From the NCBI GenBank assembly GCA_013289855.1, contig JABCZD010000001.1, positions 1 to 64,000 on the forward strand: a DNA stretch of 64,000 nt. The letters are read 5' to 3'. Source of the stretch: Acidobacteriota bacterium (GTDB lineage: Bacteria; Acidobacteriota; Terriglobia; Acidiferrales; UBA7541). The notes beneath the pieces are model-generated. The model did no database searches, was not told where the DNA came from, and was given only the letters and a program-made list of their open reading frames with translations. Shown here piece after piece: positions 8,230-15,956 of the stretch. How positions within the stretch are numbered: the stretch's first letter is position 1; each line of letters starts with the position of its first letter. A program made the translations under genes and the position numbers.

Positions 8230-8642
8230 ATTTTCCTCACGATACCAACGACTACCAGCAAGAGGAGCACCCCGCCGCCGATCACGACTATGTTCGAGAA
8301 CTGCGGCAGGAGGGTGCTCTGGAGAGGCCAGGGCAGCGAAATGTTAGCTGCCCCGTAGCCCGGAATTTGCAGTAAAGCACCCTGTGCCGTGCGCTGGACG
8401 CTTGTCCCCGCCAGTTGCAGTTGATCGATAAGCGCTGAAATTGCGTTCGCCTCTGTCCCAGCGTCGGTTGGGTAGGGAAGCGCCTGCAGTTGTTCGTTCG
8501 TTGCGCCCAACTGGATTGCCAGATTTATCGATCCCTGGTCGTATCCAGCCGCAAGTAGTTCACTCACCGTGTCGGAATCCGGAGCGGTGCCTAGCCCTGC
8601 GAGAGGGTACGTTAGCCGCGCGCGAATGAGAGTGTTTGACAT
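8226..8642 (-). CDS. Small tail-anchored protein sharing a module with its neighbour
   Basis: A product of 138 residues, not recognised. Residues around 20-55 (TVSELLAAGYDQGSINLAIQ, then LGATNEQLQAL) align with the N-terminal module of the 367-residue protein encoded just downstream. The C-terminus is one hydrophobic segment (NIVVIGGGVLLLLVVVGI) followed by VRKI. The stop overlaps the next start (ATGA). Shared module, adjacency and matching tail anchors suggest two subunits of one membrane-associated structure. The start ATG 8642 has no strong ribosome-binding site. Confidence 0.6.
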   Translation of the reverse strand: MSNTLIRARLTYPLAGLGTAPDSDTVSELLAAGYDQGSINLAIQLGATNEQLQALPYPTDAGTEANAISALIDQLQLAGTSVQRTAQGALLQIPGYGAANISLPWPLQSTLLPQFSNIVVIGGGVLLLLVVVGIVRKI

Positions 8643-8740
8643 TCGATGGGAGTAGATCCTTATGGGGTCGCTGGCCAGGCGTAGGAATCTCAGCGGCCAG
8701 GTCCAGCGACCGTCACGAGTGGAAAAAAGTTTGCTTCTTT

Positions 8741-9388
8741 CTATTCGTCCTCGTCGTCTTCCTCAATGTCTCCAGCGGCCGAGATGTCCAGGATGTCGTT
8801 CAGCTTCCCGGCGAGTTCATCCGCGTCGAGGTCTTCATCTGGATCGTCGCAGCTGGCGAGATCCGCGATGCGGTCCAACTGGTCCTGATACTCGTCGTTT
8901 TGCCGTTGGAGTTCCAAATTTTGCCGCTGAATATCCATGAGGAGGGCGATATCTGGAGTCGTGCCGTTACCGTTTCCTTTTGGATTAGACTGGCGGGCCG
9001 ATCGCGGGTTGGATTGGCGCACCGCCGGTGAGGGGGTTGTCACCGCCTGCGGAGTATCCGCGGCGGTCGTCTGGACTGCCTGTCGCGATGCCGGCCGGGG
9101 GTTAGACTGCCGTGGGCGCCGTTGGGCGCCACTGCTGGACGACGGCACTGCCGGACTGGGTTGTGTTGCCTGGCCGTTGGACTGCAAGTACGGATTCCAG
9201 ATTCTGACTTTTCCCATGATCGATTTTCCTCCCTCAGGATTCACTAAACGGATGTGTTTTCTGGACGCATAACTTTCCAGATCTTCGTCATCGATTTCTT
9301 CCGCGCGGTCAGGATCCTGCAACACGTCTTCGACAAAGCGCACGGCTTTGTCTTTTCTTGCCTGGGTCTGCTCGCGGGTCAGTTTCAT
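8741..9388 (-). CDS. Low-complexity protein with RQSNP repeats and acidic tail
   Basis: About 215 residues, unknown family. The N-terminal ~60 residues are charged and helical (LTREQTQARKDKAVRFVEDV). The middle is Pro/Ser/Gln/Thr-rich with the motif RQSNP occurring three times. Then comes a coiled coil (IQRQNLELQRQNDEYQDQLD), and the end is very acidic (DIEEDDEDE). Such a disordered acidic protein could be a scaffold, an ssDNA-mimic or a partner of the replication ATPase encoded upstream. Start ATG 9388 is preferred to the TTG at 9394. It belongs to the minus-strand operon. Confidence 0.55.
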   Translation of the reverse strand: MKLTREQTQARKDKAVRFVEDVLQDPDRAEEIDDEDLESYASRKHIRLVNPEGGKSIMGKVRIWNPYLQSNGQATQPSPAVPSSSSGAQRRPRQSNPRPASRQAVQTTAADTPQAVTTPSPAVRQSNPRSARQSNPKGNGNGTTPDIALLMDIQRQNLELQRQNDEYQDQLDRIADLASCDDPDEDLDADELAGKLNDILDISAAGDIEEDDEDE

Positions 9389-9421
9389 GTTCAATCCACA
9401 CGGTAGTCACCCACATCAACC

Positions 9422-9928
9422 TCAGTAAAGAGAAACAATGTGGCTGGTCGATTGTTCTCCCCGCTTTCCGTCTTCGCCGGCGCGGCGATGCTTTCGTCGA
9501 TTCTGCCGCGCGCGAATCGCAGCCCGGAGATTCGACTTCGCCACGGGATCTGCGTTTTCTGGGAGGCATTCGGCATAGATTAGGGGCCACGGCTTGCCGT
9601 GTTTGTGGAGAAGCTCGCCGCGGCTGACGCTCTCTTCGCAGTACCTGCCGGCATGAGGCGGTAGTTCTGCTCTAACGAGGGACACTACGCATTTCTTAAA
9701 CCCCCTTGGGTCGCGCGCGATCGCCGCGGCGAAATCCTTCCGCAATACCTGGCCGAGCTTCCGAATTGCGGGAAGAAGAAGCTCCCTCTCTTCGCCCTCA
9801 GCCGCAGGCGTGGCCTTCTGTGCGGCCGATCGCTTACCTGGAAGCCTTTCCGTCCCGTCTGGATCCGGAGCCTCTGCCGCGTTGATACTGCCGGCTACGC
9901 CTGCCGTGGCGCTAAGCCGAGGTCTCAT
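9422..9928 (-). CDS. Unknown basic protein next to the replication ATPase
   Basis: A product of 168 residues, no family recognised. The N-terminal 50 residues are low in complexity. The core (LLLPAIRKLGQVLRKDFAAA, then RGFKKCVVSLVRAELPPHAG) is probably helical. A run of Arg/Lys near the C-terminus (RARQNRRKHRRAGEDGKRGE) suggests nucleic-acid binding. The ATG lies immediately next to the stop of the DnaB_N/RepA-like gene, so the two are probably translationally coupled. A replication accessory role such as helicase loading is a reasonable guess only. Confidence 0.5.
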   Translation of the reverse strand: MRPRLSATAGVAGSINAAEAPDPDGTERLPGKRSAAQKATPAAEGEERELLLPAIRKLGQVLRKDFAAAIARDPRGFKKCVVSLVRAELPPHAGRYCEESVSRGELLHKHGKPWPLIYAECLPENADPVAKSNLRAAIRARQNRRKHRRAGEDGKRGEQSTSHIVSLY

Positions 9929-11374
9929 TTACTCGTCGACCTCAATCCAGTGCTTCGGGTCGGCATTTTTTTTGTATCGATCCCAGTGCCTAAACGCCGT
10001 GCGACGGCTGATTCCAAGATCCTGGTACATCTCGTTCGGCTTCATACCGTCCGAAAACATTCCGAATGCCGTTCGCAAAATCGTGTCTCTCATAGGCCGC
10101 GTGAGCCAGGACGCAGCGCCGCCGGCGCCGTCAGTTCGCAGGCTCACCTCAAACTCCGCAAGCCACGCCGGATTTCTGCATTCGAGGCGTACTTTATCGA
10201 TTTTGACCTGCGCTCGCAGTTGTTGATCTTGCTCGTAGTCGCCTGGTCTGCGGAGCTTTAAAACGAAATCGAGGATGTGTTCTTTGTTGGATGAGCCGAG
10301 CTGCTCGCCGCCCTTGCCGGCGTGATGCAAGAAAATCACTGTAATTCCGCGCTGATTTAGATCTGTAAACCACTCTTGCAGTACGGCAGACGTATCCGAT
10401 TCGCCGTCCTGGGACGACGGCCAAAGGGTACTGATGTTGTCCAGGAACAGCACCTCGTACCCCCCACCGAATAGCCGCTCCTCGATTATGAATCGGTCGC
10501 GCGGCGAGCTAATTTTCGGCCGCCATCCGCGCTGAAAATCTTTTGACATCATTCCGAGAAAGCCAGGCGCCGGCGTCTTGCCATGTTCGAGTGCGATTGC
10601 TTGCGCGCGCTCCTGGATCGTCCCACCGTGCATTTCGCCGTAGACGTAAAGGACGCGATACGCTCGAGTAATCGGCCAGATGAAAATTTTTGGCAATCCC
10701 AACGCGAGATGCACAGCAAACTCGGTGGCGATATAGCTTTTGCCGACGCCACGCCAGGAGAACATCATTCCAGTGCCGCCACGCGAGAGTAGTGGCTCAA
10801 TGACAAATTCGACTGGTGGGAGCGCCATCGTAAGCAGGGCAGGATAGTCGACGACCGCCGCGGGATTGTTTATCCTCGAGGCGACGCTGCTTTTGGAAAA
10901 GAGATCTATCTTCGCCAGCAGGTCGTCGGGTTTTACCTTTCCATCAAGCGCCTCGTGGTACAGTTCGTCGGTTTTGCGGATTATCTGGCAGAGCATCGAC
11001 TTGTCGGCCACGATTCGCGCATGGTGCGCAACGTTTGAAACTCTTGGCATGCCATCTGCAAGCGACGCGACGTATGCGGGGCCGCCGATCGCATCGATTG
11101 CGCCGGCTGAGTGGAGCGCATCCGTCAGAGTCACAAGGTCGATCGGTTTCTGGGCTTTACTCAAAGCCTCCATGGCGAGATAGACTCGACGATTAACCGC
11201 AGAAAAGTCCGTGTCCTTCACGTGCTCCGCTGCAATTTTCAGCGCGGAATTTGGGATATCGCCAGCGAGAAGCACAGCTCCCAGAACCGCTCGCTCCGCT
11301 TCCGGGCTACTCGGTAACGCCTTAGCGATGTCGTTCGAAATTGGTCGCGTGCGAGAAAAGGGTATCGTCGACAT
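9929..11374 (-). CDS. DnaB N-domain/RepA-like replicative ATPase
   Basis: About 481 residues. The N-terminal domain (SPEAERAVLGAVLLAGDIPN onward) is that of DnaB helicases. It is joined to a RecA-like ATPase of the plasmid RepA type: P-loop SWRGVGKS at 206-213 (the first Gly of GxxxxGKS is Ser), Walker B VLFLDNIS near 308-315, and a conserved VIFLHHAGKGG segment. The C-terminus (NEMYQDLGISRRTAFRHWDR) looks like a helix-turn-helix. The likely role is a replicative helicase or initiator acting at an element origin, presumably the TGGCACT array or the leader hairpin upstream. It is the first gene of the minus-strand operon and suggests an episomal replicating phase. Confidence 0.85.
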   Translation of the reverse strand: MSTIPFSRTRPISNDIAKALPSSPEAERAVLGAVLLAGDIPNSALKIAAEHVKDTDFSAVNRRVYLAMEALSKAQKPIDLVTLTDALHSAGAIDAIGGPAYVASLADGMPRVSNVAHHARIVADKSMLCQIIRKTDELYHEALDGKVKPDDLLAKIDLFSKSSVASRINNPAAVVDYPALLTMALPPVEFVIEPLLSRGGTGMMFSWRGVGKSYIATEFAVHLALGLPKIFIWPITRAYRVLYVYGEMHGGTIQERAQAIALEHGKTPAPGFLGMMSKDFQRGWRPKISSPRDRFIIEERLFGGGYEVLFLDNISTLWPSSQDGESDTSAVLQEWFTDLNQRGITVIFLHHAGKGGEQLGSSNKEHILDFVLKLRRPGDYEQDQQLRAQVKIDKVRLECRNPAWLAEFEVSLRTDGAGGAASWLTRPMRDTILRTAFGMFSDGMKPNEMYQDLGISRRTAFRHWDRYKKNADPKHWIEVDE

Positions 11375-11404
11375 TGGTCTCTAAAGGCTCCGGAGGTAAA
11401 AAAT

Positions 11405-11444
11405 AACCTAGACGCCCCACAGCCCCCTGTCTGGCGTCTAGGTT
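11405..11444. promoter_or_regulatory. 12-bp perfect inverted repeat upstream of the replication operon
   Basis: AACCTAGACGCC at 11405-11416 and GGCGTCTAGGTT at 11433-11444 are exact reverse complements separated by 16 nt. They sit in the 279-bp divergent region between the minus-strand ATPase gene and the plus-strand HTH gene, about 30 nt before the ATPase start. This may be an operator for the HTH protein or an mRNA leader hairpin limiting ATPase synthesis. Confidence 0.6.
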
Positions 11445-11653
11445 CGCCGCGCAAACCCATCGCGCGCCTGGAGGTATTATCACCCGCACATTTTGGCTCC
11501 GGCCTCGTCTCCCAGAACTCCACGCCGAAAAGTATGCCGCTGATGGGGGCCGGCAAAAACCATCTACAGGAGAAAATGGAAGGTTTCTTGGACTTTTCAC
11601 GTTTTTATATCTGTGCCTGACCGGGTCGGCTGCTTTCAGCCTTGAATCGGAGA

Positions 11654-12874
11654 ATGAATTATCCTATTGTGATAACGAAAATGATTGACACGATGAGGCA
11701 GTTTCGTGAACGACTCGGCCTAAGCCAGGCTGAAGCTGCTGCGGCGCTTGGGGTATCGCAACCATTTGTTTGCGAGCGTGACGTAACCGATCTCCGGGAA
11801 ATAAAAGAGCTTTGGGTTCCGCTTGCTCTAAGGACACTCGAACACGATTTTAAGAGGCAGCAAAAGATTGCCATGGCGGAGCGTTGCCCCGAGTGCGGCG
11901 GAGCAATGTTTCGTGCGTATTACAGCGTCCCCCCTAGGCATTGGCTATACGGCGATCTCATCGATTCCTACTACTGTGCGGGTTCGCGAGATACACCCCA
12001 TGCGAAAGTGCGGGTGGGGAGGCTGGCAAATGGCCGACTGCAACGCCTTGACCGATTTAAAAATCCGATCACGGATCAAGAAACCGAGTTAAAGCGAAAG
12101 CGCAAAAGACTTACTGGGTATGAAATCAAGTACGGAATCGCACGGTGCGACAAGAGTAGCGGCCGCCCTGGAGGATGTGGTGGGATACTCACGCCCCAGG
12201 GTACATATCGCTTCCACCAGGGCGCGAGATATCACCTGTTCCGTTGTTGGACTCCTGGCTGCATTTTTAAAAATAAACGGCTGAACTGTCTCAACGGTAA
12301 ATGCTATGAGGCGGGATCCCTTCCGAATGCGAGCCGCGAATCGAGCCTTCCCGCGGCAGCGCGTACCTGCATCTATTGCGCTGGCCGCACAGAAAGCCGC
12401 GGAAGCAGGATGGCTCCCCCGAATCAGATCCAGTTGCATTGTCGAGCGTCGCAATGCGGAAAAATTAGCTACTTTGATCTGCGGACAAGGAAATGTGTTC
12501 CCGCCAGGGCCGCAGGAGGTAAGAAGCCCTTTGACCCGCATCGGACCAAGTGCTCGAAGTGCGGAAACCTAGACATGAATCGCTATCAAATGAAAAAAGA
12601 TCTTCTCGATCGCAATCCGTTGCGCGTCCCAATTCCTGTGCGGAAAAAAGCAGCCTTATGGAACTTGCCTTACAAACTCAGCAACGAAGTCTTGCTCGTT
12701 TTGTATTACTGTCGTCACTGGAAGATCTATAAAATGCCCAACGGCATCGTCATTTTTAAGAGGTCGACCAAACGAAGATTGCGGAGGGGTCTAACTCTGA
12801 AATATGTGTCGTCGCATTCGCAAGGAGGAAGACCGACCCGCCCTCCTATCGCTTTGCAGAGCTCGGTAAATTAA
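11654..12874 (+). CDS. XRE-type HTH protein with multiple zinc knuckles
   Basis: About 406 residues. An N-terminal XRE-like helix-turn-helix (MRQFRERLGLSQAEAAAALG) precedes a long Cys-rich body. Cys motifs include CPECGG, the CDKSS and GCGG pair, the CWTPGC segment, CIYCAG and CSKCGN, consistent with three or four zinc ribbons. The C-terminal ~100 residues are basic. I recognise no family for the whole. A regulator or initiator is plausible: it is transcribed divergently from the replication operon, with an inverted repeat between them. ATG 11654 is preceded by CGGAGA at short spacing; TTG 11642 and ATG 11681 are alternatives. Confidence 0.65.
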   Translation: MNYPIVITKMIDTMRQFRERLGLSQAEAAAALGVSQPFVCERDVTDLREIKELWVPLALRTLEHDFKRQQKIAMAERCPECGGAMFRAYYSVPPRHWLYGDLIDSYYCAGSRDTPHAKVRVGRLANGRLQRLDRFKNPITDQETELKRKRKRLTGYEIKYGIARCDKSSGRPGGCGGILTPQGTYRFHQGARYHLFRCWTPGCIFKNKRLNCLNGKCYEAGSLPNASRESSLPAAARTCIYCAGRTESRGSRMAPPNQIQLHCRASQCGKISYFDLRTRKCVPARAAGGKKPFDPHRTKCSKCGNLDMNRYQMKKDLLDRNPLRVPIPVRKKAALWNLPYKLSNEVLLVLYYCRHWKIYKMPNGIVIFKRSTKRRLRRGLTLKYVSSHSQGGRPTRPPIALQSSVN

Positions 12875-13199
12875 CGCTGTTTCCTCCCCCTTGCCTCTCG
12901 CAGCTCTAAGTCCTTCTCTTCCGGATCACACCCATCTTCTTGTCAAGAGGGAGTCTTATCGCAATATGATAAATCGCGGCATCTGTGCTGATCGTGCCCA
13001 TGGAAGAACGGATCCGGGAGATCACCAAGAATCATTTTTTCCCAAGAAAACCCGGCGTTTTGTGAGGAGGAGGTTTTCGCTTTCAGTGCATGTCTTGCTT
13101 GCGAAGCGCGTCCCGCTACGGTGTTCCCCAGAACGACGCGGATAATGGGAGAGCGGTTGGGCTTCGAAATTGGCTCCCTAATTCGCCGGAGAATTCTTA
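12875..13199. other. Gap without a confident gene
   Basis: 325 bp. Three plus-strand frames are partly open. One codes about 21 residues from ATG 13000 (MEERIREITKNHFFPRKPGV) and then stops. A neighbouring frame continues without an obvious start as FSACLACEARPATVF and on past 13200. This may be a small CxxC protein gene broken by a frameshift, but I cannot support it as a CDS. Confidence 0.35.
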
Positions 13200-13424
13200 G
13201 TGGCAGCAAGTCGCAGTGCACGATTGCCGAGCACCGAGAACTCGGGGGTCGCTCCGCTGACGCCACAACTAAAGGATTTCATCGATTGCGCGATCGTGCC
13301 TGTCCTCGTGAAACGATATCTGGCTGAGTGTGAACAAATACTTGCTTACGATGCCCCAGATGCGGGACACTCCATTCGTTCGCCAAAGGCCACGCCAGAT
13401 CGTGAACAGGACGAGAGACGTTGA
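13200..13424 (+). CDS. Small protein coupled to the serine recombinase
   Basis: A product of 74 residues. GTG 13200 has GGAGA at about 7 nt upstream, and the stop overlaps the recombinase TTG start (TTGA). The core LTPQLKDFIDCAIVPVLVKR reads as an amphipathic helix. Small proteins with a similar 'VPxLVxRY' helix seem to recur upstream of large serine recombinases, from memory only. It may assist recombination or only provide translational coupling. Confidence 0.55.
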   Translation: MAASRSARLPSTENSGVAPLTPQLKDFIDCAIVPVLVKRYLAECEQILAYDAPDAGHSIRSPKATPDREQDERR

Positions 13425-15136
13425 CGGAACCCGCACGCTGCGCGATTTACGCCCGCTACTCCTCAGAAAAACAGAACGCCCTTTCTATCGATCAACAATT
13501 TCGCAAGTGCCGCGAGTACGCTGATCGAAATGGGCTGCGCGTGCTCGATGCGCATCTCTACGCCGACGAAGCGATCTCTGGTGCTACGGACGTGCGTGAT
13601 GGATTGCAGCGACTGCTCAAGGCCGCGCGAACGAAGCCGCGGCCGTTCGACGTGATCCTGGTTGACGACACGAGCCGGCTTACACGCCGGCTGCGCGACG
13701 GACTCAAGATTTTCGATGACCTGAAGCTCCAGGGTATCGGCGCCATTTTCGTCAGCCAGGGTATCGACACCCGCGGCGAGGATTCGGAGATGCGCTTCGC
13801 AATGCAGGGAGTGTTCGACGCGAACACCCTCAAAGACATTTCGCGAAAGACGCGCCGCGGCGTTGAGCAGCGCGCGATCGATGGCTTCCATACCGGCGGT
13901 CGCGTGTTCGGATACAAACACGTCCGCGTCCTGCATCCGAGCTCGCGCGATGCGTATGGGCAGCCGATCGCAATCGGCGTCAAGCTCGAGGTGCATGCGC
14001 AGCAGGCGGCGACGGTGCAGCGAATTTTCGAGCGGTACCTGATCGGGCATTCGCTCAAACGGGTTGCGCTCGACCTGAACAACGACGGTGTGATCTCGCC
14101 ACAGCCGCAGAGAGGAAGAGTCTCGCAGACATGGTGTCCGTCATCCGTGCGGCACATCTTGCGCAACGAACGGTACCGCGGCGTCGTAATTTGGGGCAAG
14201 ACGCAGAAAGTACGTTCTGAGAAGGGGACGCGGATCTATCGCAAAAAGAACGAAAGCGACTGGCGTCGAACTGAAATTCCAAGCCAGCGAATCGTGACCG
14301 ACAAACTTTTCGACGCGGTGCGCGCGCGGATAAACGCTGTAAACCAACTCTACCAACTCGAGGGATCGCGACCAGGGCTTCTCAGGGCGCGTGCTTCGAC
14401 CTCGCAATATATTTTCTCCGGACTTCTGAAGTGCTCGGTGTGCAATGGCAGCGTGACGATCGTTTCCGGGAAGTCGGGCACGCGCCAGGATGTTCGGTAC
14501 GGTTGCTCGATGCATTCAAGCCGCGGCGGAAAGGTTTGCTCGAACAATTTGCTCGTGGCGCGTCAGGCGCTCGAGGATCAGCTGCTCGCCGGCCTGCAGG
14601 ACCGCGTTCTGCATTCGGACGTCGTCGATTACACCCTGGGACGATTTGAGCAGGAGCTCACGAAGGCGTTACGCGATCGCGCGGCTGGATTCGACGCAAC
14701 GCGCCGGCAGACGCAAACCATCGAGCGCAAGATCGCAAATCTGACGAGGGCGCTTTCTGACGGCTACTCGCCGGCGATCACGAGCGAGCTCGCCCAGCTC
14801 GAGCGCCAACTCGCGGACGCGGCCGGCCGCCTGGCGGATTCCGAACCTCTCGCCGTTGAGAGACGGATCCGTGACACTCGGAAGTTTGTCGAGTCGAGAC
14901 TCGCGGATCTGCGGGGTCTGCTGAGTTCGGAGGCGACAACGGTCCGATCCGAAATAGCGAAACATGTGCAAAAAATCGTTCTAACGCCAACGGGGCGTAC
15001 TTACGTCGCTTCTGGATCCTGGGATTTGCTCGGCACGGCAGCATGGATGGTGCCGGGGGCCAGAATCGAACTGGCTACGCCCGCCTTTTCAGGGCGGCGC
15101 TCTACCACTGAGCTACCCCGGCAATGTGGTTCATAA
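13421..15136 (+). CDS. Large serine recombinase (integrase)
   Basis: 571 residues. Resolvase domain: YARYSSEKQ with probable nucleophile S14, then VDDTSRLTRR and the ISRKTRRG helix. Recombinase domain: HTGGRVFGYKH, SLKRVALDLN, SSVRHILRNERYRG. Zinc ribbon: CSVCNGSV with later Cys near 337-375. A C-terminal coiled coil lies at about 415-490. The enzyme presumably integrates the element at tRNA-Phe. The TTG start is coupled to the small gene upstream. The last ~30 codons cross the right att core and run into the antisense of the tRNA gene, giving a tail (MVPGARIELATP...) that depends on integration. In the excised circle the same frame would continue into the left end and stop at 1656-1658. Confidence 0.93.
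   Translation: MTEPARCAIYARYSSEKQNALSIDQQFRKCREYADRNGLRVLDAHLYADEAISGATDVRDGLQRLLKAARTKPRPFDVILVDDTSRLTRRLRDGLKIFDDLKLQGIGAIFVSQGIDTRGEDSEMRFAMQGVFDANTLKDISRKTRRGVEQRAIDGFHTGGRVFGYKHVRVLHPSSRDAYGQPIAIGVKLEVHAQQAATVQRIFERYLIGHSLKRVALDLNNDGVISPQPQRGRVSQTWCPSSVRHILRNERYRGVVIWGKTQKVRSEKGTRIYRKKNESDWRRTEIPSQRIVTDKLFDAVRARINAVNQLYQLEGSRPGLLRARASTSQYIFSGLLKCSVCNGSVTIVSGKSGTRQDVRYGCSMHSSRGGKVCSNNLLVARQALEDQLLAGLQDRVLHSDVVDYTLGRFEQELTKALRDRAAGFDATRRQTQTIERKIANLTRALSDGYSPAITSELAQLERQLADAAGRLADSEPLAVERRIRDTRKFVESRLADLRGLLSSEATTVRSEIAKHVQKIVLTPTGRTYVASGSWDLLGTAAWMVPGARIELATPAFSGRRSTTELPRQCGS
15048..15063 (+). repeat. Right attachment-site core (tRNA-Phe 3' end)
   Basis: TGGTGCCGGGGGCCAG, identical to 1579-1594. 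It is the 3'-terminal 16 nt of the tRNA-Phe gene, so integration leaves the tRNA intact and places the duplicate at the left boundary. Confidence 0.92.
15048..15122 (-). tRNA. tRNA-Phe (anticodon GAA)
   Basis: 75 nt including encoded CCA. The cloverleaf can be drawn in full: acceptor GCCGGGG/CCCCGGC, D stem GCTC/GAGC, anticodon stem CCGCC/GGCGG with loop CTGAAAA (anticodon GAA), 5-nt variable loop, T stem GCCAG/CTGGC with loop TTCGATT, discriminator A. It is the chromosomal attachment site of the element; its 3' 16 nt are duplicated at 1579-1594. Confidence 0.97.
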
Positions 15137-15199
15137 AGTGTAGAGGCGTCGGGAACGTGTGTCAAATAATTGCGGCGGGTCGCCACGAATTCTGTTCGG

Positions 15200-15949
15200 T
15201 CAAGGAACGAACTTTGGAATGTTCCCGGCGCTAAATAGGCGGCGCGCCTCGGTCTGGTCATAGCGCTGCAGGACGACACCTGACGGAATTGCCACACGAT
15301 ACATGCGAAACTCGCCCGCATGCTTGCAATCTCCCTCTGGATCGACCACCGCCGAGATCAGGAGTTCGCTCGAACCGTTTAGCCACTGCGCGCCCACCAC
15401 ATTTGAATAGCAATACCGCGCGGATTCCCAGAAGACGCTCTCCGGATACTTCACCGTGCTCGCGGGACGCGGAAGCTGGCGGACCAGTCGGTCAAAATCG
15501 TCGCGCGGGCCTTTCTCAACTCCTGTGATCGCCTTAAAGTGTCCGGTAGAAACGTCGTAGACCTGAACGTGCCACATTCCGACGAGACCGCCATCGCTCC
15601 AGGTCAGAAAAAAGCGCTGTGAATCGGGAGACCACGCCAACTCGGCATCGGCTTTCTCGCCCAAGTCCCATTTGTGTATTTCGCTCCCGATCCTGATTGT
15701 TACGCTGTCGCGCTCGCTGATAATGCTGTTCTTTTGGTCCGGCGAGTTTATTTGTACAGAGGTTGGCGAGTAGTACGGATAGACCCAAGTATTCGGGAGG
15801 ATATGAGCTTCGCTTGACCAGTAACCGCTATCCGGCGGGGTCTCACCCTTCCTCTGAGTATGGCCCGCGACGCCGGGGAAACCGATCGTGAAGCAGAAAA
15901 TTACTGCGCATAGAATCGCGCGGGTGACTTTCCAAGACCTGCTCGCCAT
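15200..15949 (-). CDS. Secreted protein of unknown function, beta-propeller-like
   Basis: 249 residues. An N-terminal signal peptide (ILCAVIFCFTIGFPGVAG) indicates export. The mature part contains AELAWSPDSQRFFLTWSDGG and VQVYDVSTGHFKAI, phrases typical of TolB/WD40-like blades, but there are too few for a complete propeller. It lies between the tRNA and ftsK, in the same direction as ftsK but with no obvious link. Start ATG 15949. I do not assign a function. Confidence 0.65.
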   Translation of the reverse strand: MASRSWKVTRAILCAVIFCFTIGFPGVAGHTQRKGETPPDSGYWSSEAHILPNTWVYPYYSPTSVQINSPDQKNSIISERDSVTIRIGSEIHKWDLGEKADAELAWSPDSQRFFLTWSDGGLVGMWHVQVYDVSTGHFKAITGVEKGPRDDFDRLVRQLPRPASTVKYPESVFWESARYCYSNVVGAQWLNGSSELLISAVVDPEGDCKHAGEFRMYRVAIPSGVVLQRYDQTEARRLFSAGNIPKFVP

Positions 15950-15956
15950 GTGAGAC

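Larger units (their letters stand above)
1579..15063. mobile_element. tRNA-Phe-integrated element (13,469-bp repeat unit)
   Basis: It is bounded by identical 16-bp repeats at 1579-1594 and 15048-15063. The right copy is the 3' end of tRNA-Phe and the left copy is the displaced duplicate. Contents: an iteron-like array, an excisionase-like protein, a tyrosine recombinase, a large serine recombinase, a DnaB_N/RepA-like ATPase, a lytic transglycosylase with a C-terminal membrane anchor, two related tail-anchored proteins, DUF2513 and several unknown proteins. No terminase, portal, capsid, tail, Zot, relaxase or type IV secretion gene is recognisable. The boundaries are directly visible. The nature (phage, satellite or replicative integrative element) is inference. 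Confidence 0.85.

Noticed and set aside
9929..11374. Phage packaging or Zot-type ATPase
   Set aside because: The N-terminal DnaB domain and RepA-like P-loop context fit replication; no membrane helix or HerA/FtsK signature is seen.
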